5,324 bases of DNA from Burkholderiaceae bacterium (GTDB lineage Bacteria; Pseudomonadota; Gammaproteobacteria; Burkholderiales; Burkholderiaceae_C), in contig JAIRRE010000216.1 of the NCBI GenBank assembly GCA_031256125.1, forward strand, positions 1 to 5,324, written 5' to 3'. Shown one piece after another: positions 1 through 5,324 of the stretch. Each line of letters starts with the position of its first letter. Position 1 is the first letter of the stretch. Both the position numbers and the translations under genes were made by a program. The notes under the pieces are model-generated. The model saw only the letters and a list, made by a program, of their open reading frames with translations, searched no databases and was not told where the DNA came from.

Positions 1-976
<976 letters not shown>

Positions 977-1011
977 CTACAGGATACCAACTGCCGTTTC
1001 TAAATTTATGG

Positions 1012-1035
1012 CGCCTGCTGGCGGCTTGGCAGGCG
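1012..1035 (-). terminator. Candidate stem-loop between FUSC gene and frmA
   Basis: A perfect 7-bp inverted repeat, CGCCTGC (1012-1018) with GCAGGCG (1029-1035), encloses a 10-base loop. It lies 37 bases past the FUSC stop on the minus strand. It is followed by GCC-free bases then ATAAATTT, not a clean T-run, so it is a weak intrinsic terminator at best. It could also be a transcript-stabilising hairpin or an operator for frmA. Confidence 0.35.
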
Positions 1036-1048
1036 GGTATTCAACAAG

Positions 1049-1066
1049 GCGCGTTTAAAGCCGCGC
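1049..1066 (-). terminator. Candidate short GC stem-loop just after the FUSC stop codon
   Basis: On the minus strand GCGCG and CGCGC form a 5-bp all-GC stem around an 8-base loop (GCTTTAAA). It starts five bases after the FUSC TGA and is followed by CTTGTTG. The stem is short and the downstream T content is modest. This is only a possible intrinsic terminator, perhaps acting together with the hairpin at 1012-1035. Confidence 0.25.
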
Positions 1067-1071
1067 AGCCC

Positions 1072-2220
1072 TCACCCACGCCGCTGTGCTGGGCGGCGTT
1101 CAATGTTCCAGTTCGGCTCGATTTCAAGTAACACCGCGCGCAGCGCTTGAACCTGTTCCTCAAAACGCAGGGCGAGCCAGTGGGGGCCTTGCAACGCTGG
1201 CGCGAGCGGGTCGCCGCCCAAATCGGATCGAGCGTAAGTCTCCTGCATAGGCTGGCCTTCATTCGCAGCCGGACGCAGCGCATCGGCGGCGGATTGGTCG
1301 CCCCGGCCCGCGCCGCCGAAACGTAGCGCGCGGGCCGCTGTCAGCAGCCATGCGCGTACCGCCGCATCGCGCCCGGCAAAGGTGGTGCGCGTCCGGTGTT
1401 GTGGGCCGTCGTTCATGACGTCGGACATCATTTCCAGGGCGCTCAACATGGAGCGTTGCAGCCACTGGACTTGCTCCAGCCGGGCAACCGGCACATTGAT
1501 TTCCCTGGCCACCGAAGGCATCAGCGAGCGCAGGCGCACCAGCCGCTCGCCCAGCCGCCGGAACGTGGCCAACTGCGCCTGTTTATCGACGCATTGGCCG
1601 CTGGCAATTTGGGTATGGACGCGCGCACAGCCGCGCAGGTTATCGGCAAGCTGATAGCGCCACGAGTAGGTCGCGTGCAGCGGCAGCACGAACGAAAAGG
1701 CCAGCGCAATCACGTTGCCGATCAGCACATTCAACACCCGCCACAAGCCGGTATCGAACGAGTTGTCGCCATGTCCGCCAACGATGCACATGGTGATTAC
1801 CGTCAACAGCGCGATGTAGCCCGGCTTGCCGATGGCGTAATAGCCGCAGACGCCGGCCACCACCGACATCAGCAGGTAGGTCAGCCACGACGCGCCCGTG
1901 GTCATTTGCGTGACGATCAACAGCAGGCCGACCAATGCCCCCAGCAAGGTGCCAGCGGTACGCTCGGCGGCCTTTTTGCGGATGTTGCCGTGGTGCTGGA
2001 TGCCGCCAATCACAACCAGCACCGTGACCGACGCCCAGCCGCCGCCCGGAATATGGATGCCGGTGGTCACGAGAATCGAAACCAGCATCGCCAACCCGAC
2101 GCGCACGCTGTGGATCAGCTTGGCGTTGCGGTAGCGGTAAAACGGCGACGTGAGTGCGCGCAGCGCGCGCGAAAACCACCAAGGGCGGCGAGGAACGGAA
2201 TCAGAGGAAGCAAATTGCAC
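1072..2220 (-). CDS. FUSC-family inner-membrane protein (aromatic acid exporter / fusaric acid resistance-like)
   Basis: This 382-residue protein has an N-terminal membrane half and a soluble C-terminal half. Likely membrane helices lie at about residues 40-58, 62-76, 88-105, 112-130, 134-150 and 162-181. The cytoplasmic part (182-382) is rich in Arg, Leu and Ala and contains probable helical bundles. The stretch GGIQHHGNIRKKAAERTAGT (72-91) matches the characteristic loop of the FUSC/YccS/AaeB superfamily, where basic HHGN-RKKA-ER residues precede the third helix. At 382 residues it is one membrane module plus one soluble module, about half the size of AaeB or YccS, so it probably acts as an oligomer. 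Substrate cannot be read from the sequence. Family members have been linked to efflux of aromatic carboxylates and fusaric acid. The start is the GTG at 2220. The reading frame stays open upstream to a stop near 2289 with no ATG, GTG or TTG, and AGGA lies too close to the GTG to be an ideal ribosome site. The exact start is therefore uncertain. Confidence 0.85.
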   Translation of the reverse strand: MQFASSDSVPRRPWWFSRALRALTSPFYRYRNAKLIHSVRVGLAMLVSILVTTGIHIPGGGWASVTVLVVIGGIQHHGNIRKKAAERTAGTLLGALVGLLLIVTQMTTGASWLTYLLMSVVAGVCGYYAIGKPGYIALLTVITMCIVGGHGDNSFDTGLWRVLNVLIGNVIALAFSFVLPLHATYSWRYQLADNLRGCARVHTQIASGQCVDKQAQLATFRRLGERLVRLRSLMPSVAREINVPVARLEQVQWLQRSMLSALEMMSDVMNDGPQHRTRTTFAGRDAAVRAWLLTAARALRFGGAGRGDQSAADALRPAANEGQPMQETYARSDLGGDPLAPALQGPHWLALRFEEQVQALRAVLLEIEPNWNIERRPAQRRG

Positions 2221-2270
2221 GTCCTGCCATATCAGGGCGCTTGAGGTTTTTCCAAGCCCCTTTGGCGCGC

Positions 2271-2324
2271 TTGACTTCTTTTCCCGTCATTCCCGCACAC
2301 CCGGAAACCACGCGGGCAAGTCAA
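2271..2324. repeat. Nested inverted repeat in the DUF445-FUSC gap
   Basis: An outer perfect 7-bp inverted repeat, TTGACTT (2271-2277) with AAGTCAA (2318-2324), brackets an inner pair, CCCGC (2292-2296) with GCGGG (2312-2316). The plus strand also reads GTCATTCCCGC at 2286-2296, which resembles one arm of the short palindromic repeats with a 'GTCATTCCCGCG..CGGGAAT' core found dispersed in many proteobacterial genomes. It begins immediately after the DUF445 stop codon. No T-run follows in the direction of transcription, so it is not a clear intrinsic terminator. It may be a degenerate REP-like element or a 3' mRNA hairpin. Confidence 0.4.
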
Positions 2325-2326
2325 CC

Positions 2327-3643
2327 TCACACGCCGAAATGAACCTGTAGCCAAGGTTTCAGATAGGGCAGCAACAGCGATAGCAAATACAGCAAGCCCC
2401 CGATCAGGCTGCCGATCAGCGTGCCATTGATGCGTATCCACTGCAAATCCTTACCGATCTTTAGCTCGATGAGTTGCGTGGTCTGGCGCGCATCCCAGTT
2501 GCGCACCGTTTTGCTGATGTGCTCGGTGAGCGCGAGCGCCAGATCAGGCCCGCTCGCGCGTACCAACTCCTCAAGGAAATCGTTGACTGCGGCGCGCAGG
2601 CCGGCGTCCGCAGCCAGCGCTTGGCCTAGCCAGCAACCCAGGGCGGACGCCTTCGCGCGCAAGGCAGAATCGGGGCGTTCCAGGTCGTCGCGCAGCCAGG
2701 TGCGCAAGCCGTCCCACAGCCCGCGGGTGTAGTCGTTGAACGCACTGCCCTCGTGCAACAGGCTGGCCTTGAGTTCCTCGGATTTGCGCAGGAACGCGGG
2801 ATCGCTTTTGAGATGCGTGATGAGCTGTTGCACCACCGCGTCAAGTTTTTTGCGCAACTGATGCTCCCGATCCTCGCTGATCTGCCGCAACAGTTGCTCC
2901 ACTGCGCTTTCCAGCACGCTGGCACCCTTCTCGCCTATCCATGCCGAAGGCAGGATTTTCCCGGCCTTGGGATATTCGCTCTTCAGCCCATCGACGATGC
3001 GCGCCGCCACGAACGTGCGCGCGCCCTCCTCGCGCAGCCATAGGCCGATCTGATCGAGGAGTTGGTCGAGCAGTTCCTGATGGCGGTCATCTCGCGTGAG
3101 CGTGTCCAGCAACGCGCCAGCGGATTTTGAAAGATCAACTTTCTCAAGCGCCGCGCGCAGGCCGTCGTGGATGAACCCCTGGATGCGTGCATCGTCGGTT
3201 AGGCCGAGCAGCCCCGACATCAGGCGCACCGCGTAATCGCCCAGGCGCTGCGCGTTGTCCGGCGCGCCCATCCACGTCGCAAACCGCCCGATGGAATCGT
3301 GGCGGCGCAGCAGCTCCACCAGCGAGTCCACGTCAAGGAACTTGTCCCGCACAAAGGCGGCCAACTGATCGCCAATGCGGTCCTTATTGCGCGCGATGAC
3401 ATCCGAATGTCTGGCAAAGAACGGCACCGGAACCCGCCGAAACAGCGCCGTCACGGCAAACCAGTCGGCCAGCGCGCCGACCATGGCGGCCTCGCTCATC
3501 GCCTTGATGCCGTCGATCACGATGCCCGGCGGCCAGAGCGCCGTAACGATAAACACCAGCGCCGCGCCTCCCAGCAACAGCAGCGGACGGCGCTTGGCGC
3601 GCCGCAGATCGCCACCCTCCCGGTCGGAAGAAGATGCGGTCAT
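2327..3643 (-). CDS. DUF445 (YjiN-like) membrane protein of unknown function
   Basis: This 438-residue protein is of the DUF445 family. A basic N-terminal tail is followed by a membrane helix at about 20-43 and a second hydrophobic segment at about 50-68. The second segment carries the family hallmark SEAAMVGALADWFAVTALFR (50-69). A long charged helical region (about 80-395) contains no recognisable catalytic motif. The other hallmark, WIRINGTLIGSLIGGLLY (402-419), leads into a C-terminal membrane helix (about 407-426) and a short tail. This suggests an anchored protein whose two ends sit in the membrane and whose long helical middle lies on one side. The length is close to that of E. coli YjiN. 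The ATG at 3643 overlaps the cysE stop as ATGA and has no good Shine-Dalgarno site of its own, so translation is probably coupled to cysE. The biochemical role of the family is not established, and none is assigned here. Family identity is secure. Confidence 0.9.
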   Translation of the reverse strand: MTASSSDREGGDLRRAKRRPLLLLGGAALVFIVTALWPPGIVIDGIKAMSEAAMVGALADWFAVTALFRRVPVPFFARHSDVIARNKDRIGDQLAAFVRDKFLDVDSLVELLRRHDSIGRFATWMGAPDNAQRLGDYAVRLMSGLLGLTDDARIQGFIHDGLRAALEKVDLSKSAGALLDTLTRDDRHQELLDQLLDQIGLWLREEGARTFVAARIVDGLKSEYPKAGKILPSAWIGEKGASVLESAVEQLLRQISEDREHQLRKKLDAVVQQLITHLKSDPAFLRKSEELKASLLHEGSAFNDYTRGLWDGLRTWLRDDLERPDSALRAKASALGCWLGQALAADAGLRAAVNDFLEELVRASGPDLALALTEHISKTVRNWDARQTTQLIELKIGKDLQWIRINGTLIGSLIGGLLYLLSLLLPYLKPWLQVHFGV

Positions 3644-4365
3644 GGGCCGCTAGACGTGCCGCCGCCATCTTCGGCGCGGCGGGTCAGCTTATCCACGGCC
3701 TGCCACAGCAAGGCTATCTGGTCGGCCTGGCTGGCGGCGCCGTCGGTCAGGTTGCGCAGCACATGGCTGACCGGGTCTTCTTCCGGCGTGACGCCGTAGG
3801 CGGAAAAATCCGTGCGCGGAGCCACCGTACGCGGCGCAGCATCAGGCTCTTCCTGGCCAATGATGCGGGCTGGGTTGCCGACCGCCGTGGCTCCGGCGGG
3901 CACGGGTTTGGTGACGACCGCGCCGGAACCGATCTTGGCCCCGTCGCCCACCGTGAAGCTGCCCAGCACCTGACTGCCCGCGCCGACGATGACGCCCTTG
4001 CCCAGCGTCGGGTGGCGCTTGGCGCCGCGCTCCAGCGTGGTGCCGCCTAGCGTCACGCCCTGGTAGATGGTGCAACCATCGCCGACTTCGGCGGTTTCGC
4101 CGATCACCACGCCCATGCCGTGGTCGATAAAGACGTGATGACCGATGACCGCGCCGGGGTGGATTTCAATGCCGGTAATAAACCGCTCCCACTGCGAAAT
4201 CCAGCGTGCCAGCCAATGCCAGCCGGCGTGCCACAGCGGATGCGCGATGCGGTGGATGGCGATGGCGTGAAAACCTGGATACGAAAAGATCACGTCCCAC
4301 ACGCTGCGGCAGGCGGGGTCGCGGGCCTCGATAGCTTGGGCGTAAGAGCGGATGCGGTTGAACAT
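3640..4365 (-). CDS. cysE: Serine O-acetyltransferase (cysteine biosynthesis)
   Basis: It transfers acetyl from acetyl-CoA to L-serine, giving O-acetylserine, the carbon precursor that CysK or CysM sulfhydrylates to cysteine. It is cytosolic. The 241-residue protein has a short N-terminal helical domain (about 1-63) and a left-handed beta-helix of hexapeptide repeats (about 64-170). The catalytic dyad of E. coli CysE (Asp143, His158) aligns with Glu67 in IEIHPGA and His82 in IDHGMG. The cores GVVIGETAEVGD (85-96), YQGVTLGGT (101-109) and GNPARIIG (163-170) are typical. It is the short type lacking the long N-terminal extension of E. coli CysE. A tail (171-241) with FSAYGVTP and a probable helix follows, as in Burkholderiales. 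The protein ends SSGP with no terminal isoleucine. It starts at ATG 4365, with an in-frame TGA two codons upstream excluding a longer start. It lies 24 bases after trmJ, lacks an evident Shine-Dalgarno site, and overlaps the DUF445 start by four bases. Confidence 0.96.
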   Translation of the reverse strand: MFNRIRSYAQAIEARDPACRSVWDVIFSYPGFHAIAIHRIAHPLWHAGWHWLARWISQWERFITGIEIHPGAVIGHHVFIDHGMGVVIGETAEVGDGCTIYQGVTLGGTTLERGAKRHPTLGKGVIVGAGSQVLGSFTVGDGAKIGSGAVVTKPVPAGATAVGNPARIIGQEEPDAAPRTVAPRTDFSAYGVTPEEDPVSHVLRNLTDGAASQADQIALLWQAVDKLTRRAEDGGGTSSGP

Positions 4366-4389
4366 GAATCAATCGTGTCGAAAACAAAA

Positions 4390-5196
4390 TCAATGCTGGC
4401 GCGGCGTGGCCTGCTCCATTGCTCGCGCGATGCCGCGCAGGATGTCGATTTCCTCGACCGTCGGCCCGGCGCGGTTGAATAACTGCGCCAAGCGCGGCAT
4501 GAGTTTCCTGGGCGCCTGGGGATCGAGAAATTGCAGATGCACCAACGCCTGTTCCCAATGCGCGAGCAGCCCGGCCACTTGCGCCGCGTCGGCGCTGCGC
4601 TGGCGCGGCGCGGCTGGCGCTATGGATGCCGGAGCCGCGCCGTAGCCCATGCCGCGCGCGATCAACGCCTGCCGCCAGTCGTAGGCGATGAGTTGCACCG
4701 CTGCCGCGAGGTTGAGCGAGCCGAAAGCCGGGTTGCTCGGAATGCTCAGCGCCGCATGGCAGCGGTACACGTCGGCATTGCTCATGCCGTAGCGCTCCGG
4801 GCCGAACAGAAAGGCGACGCCTTCGGGCCACTGGCTGGGCGCGTCACCGGGCAGCAGCGCGTCGAAATGCGCGCGCGGCGTGGTAGTGGGCGGGCCGAAG
4901 TCGCGCGGCGTCATAACGGTGGCGCACAGATGCGTCATGCCTTCCAGCGCCTCGTCGAGCGTGGCCGCCACGCGCGCGGCTTGCAGCACGTCGGTCGCGC
5001 CGCTGGCGCGCTCAATAGCCTCCTGGCGCGCCAGCACGTTGGGCCAACGCGGGTTGACCAGCGCCAGTTCGCTAAAGCCCATGACTTTAACCGCCCGCGC
5101 CGCCGCGCCGACGTTGCCGGCGTGACTCGGCTCGATCAGGATGAAGCGCGTGCGCGGCGGATGCACTGGAACAGCCCCGGTTGCTTGATCGGCCAT
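4390..5196 (-). CDS. trmJ: tRNA (cytidine/uridine-2'-O-)-methyltransferase TrmJ, SpoU/SPOUT family
   Basis: TrmJ uses S-adenosylmethionine to methylate the 2'-OH of the nucleotide at position 32 in the anticodon loop of several tRNAs. It works in the cytosol as a dimer. Numbering from the GTG codon at 5199, SPOUT motif 1 is LIEPSHAGNVGAAARAVKVM (21-40), with Asn29 and Arg35 equivalent to E. coli Asn17 and Arg23. Motif 2 is AFLFGPERYGMSN (129-141). Motif 3 is IPSNPAFGSLNLAAAVQLIA (153-172). Motifs 2 and 3 form the trefoil knot that binds the cofactor. A C-terminal helical extension (about 200-264), ending in the conserved EEIDILRGI segment, is the part unique to TrmJ among SPOUT enzymes. Length is close to the family norm, with about 12 extra N-terminal residues. 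ATG 5196 is preferred (268 residues). An immediately preceding GTG (5199) is equally in frame and would add one residue. Either start overlaps the murB stop, so the two are probably co-translated. Confidence 0.94.
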   Translation of the reverse strand: MADQATGAVPVHPPRTRFILIEPSHAGNVGAAARAVKVMGFSELALVNPRWPNVLARQEAIERASGATDVLQAARVAATLDEALEGMTHLCATVMTPRDFGPPTTTPRAHFDALLPGDAPSQWPEGVAFLFGPERYGMSNADVYRCHAALSIPSNPAFGSLNLAAAVQLIAYDWRQALIARGMGYGAAPASIAPAAPRQRSADAAQVAGLLAHWEQALVHLQFLDPQAPRKLMPRLAQLFNRAGPTVEEIDILRGIARAMEQATPRQH

Positions 5197-5324
5197 CACA
5201 CCACCACCGGTTCGGGTTCCAGCCGGATGCCGAAACGCTCGTACACGCTGGTCTGGATGGCGCGCGCCAGCGTCATCACCTCGCCTCCCGTGGCGGGGTG
5301 TTCGCGCCCGCCGCGGTTGACCAG
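5196..5324 (-). CDS. murB: UDP-N-acetylenolpyruvoylglucosamine reductase, C-terminal 42 residues only
   Basis: MurB is the cytosolic FAD enzyme that reduces UDP-GlcNAc-enolpyruvate to UDP-MurNAc with NADPH, the second committed step of peptidoglycan synthesis. Only the last 42 codons and the TGA (5198-5196) are present; the rest lies beyond the right edge. The visible peptide starts LVNRGG, continues through ATGGEV and a helix ([15 protein letters not shown]), and ends LEPEPVVV. That fits the MurB C-terminal substrate-binding domain, where LVN.GGATG, a 15-residue helix and then F.(I/V).LEPE are conserved. The glutamate of LEPE corresponds to the catalytic Glu325 region of E. coli MurB. The short ending directly after LEPEPVVV fits betaproteobacterial MurB. 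Because this is a short fragment, the call relies on motif order alone, but that order is distinctive. The stop overlaps the trmJ start codon, indicating a shared transcript. Confidence 0.88.
   Translation of the reverse strand: MVNRGGREHPATGGEVMTLARAIQTSVYERFGIRLEPEPVVV

Noticed and set aside
1640..2182. A 180-codon minus-strand open frame inside the FUSC gene
   Set aside because: It is an alternate frame of the FUSC coding sequence, has no hydrophobic helices or known domain, and is best explained as a shadow.
1396..2244. A 282-codon open frame on the plus strand opposite the FUSC gene
   Set aside because: It runs exactly antisense to a convincing membrane protein. Its translation is rich in His, Arg, Gln and Ala, as expected from reading GC-rich codons backwards. 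No ribosome site or recognisable domain is visible.
3299..4050. Plus-strand open frames opposite DUF445 and cysE (3299-3799 and 3634-4050)
   Set aside because: Both are antisense to recognised genes, lack motifs and ribosome sites, and show the composition of reversed GC-rich coding sequence.
4166..4831. A 221-codon minus-strand open frame spanning the trmJ-cysE junction
   Set aside because: It overlaps both well-supported genes in another frame, and its Arg/Ala/Gly-rich composition is typical of GC-rich frame shadows.

Overview
This is a GC-rich stretch of bacterial chromosome carrying six protein-coding genes, all on the minus strand. In transcription order, from high to low coordinates, they are the 3' end of murB, trmJ, cysE, a DUF445 membrane protein, a FUSC-family membrane protein, and a 3'-truncated frmA/adhC (class III alcohol dehydrogenase). 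The protein sequences suggest a betaproteobacterium, most likely Burkholderiales. Supporting signs are the short CysE with an 'FSAYGVTP..DPVS' C-terminal extension, the MurB tail ending LEPEPVVV, the single-module FUSC protein with the 'RNAKLIHSVRVGL' entry, and the GSH-dependent formaldehyde dehydrogenase. This placement rests on remembered family consensus, not on a search.

Region 1 (5324 to 2327) looks like one tightly packed transcription unit. The murB stop overlaps the trmJ start, cysE follows 24 bases after trmJ, and the cysE stop overlaps the DUF445 start in an ATGA. The unit combines peptidoglycan precursor synthesis (MurB), tRNA wobble-region 2'-O-methylation (TrmJ), the first committed step of cysteine synthesis (CysE) and an uncharacterised membrane protein (DUF445). 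No shared pathway is evident, so this is probably a housekeeping operon of convenience.

Region 2 (2326 to 1072) begins with a 106-base gap that holds a nested inverted repeat. It continues with a GTG-started FUSC-family inner-membrane protein, possibly an exporter of aromatic acids or similar compounds. Region 3 (1071 to 1) begins with a 128-base gap that has two GC-rich stem-loops and a good Shine-Dalgarno site. It is followed by frmA, the glutathione-dependent formaldehyde dehydrogenase, which runs off the left edge. The last ~65 bases of frmA at that edge depart abruptly from family consensus, mostly by T-to-G and A-to-C changes, which looks like sequence error at a contig end.

No mobile element, CRISPR array, tRNA, rRNA or phage gene is visible, and no intergenic gap exceeds 300 bases. 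I see no convincing new biological system. The points most worth a second look are the edge anomaly in frmA, the DUF445-cysE translational coupling, the CysE tail without a terminal isoleucine, and the inverted repeat between DUF445 and FUSC.
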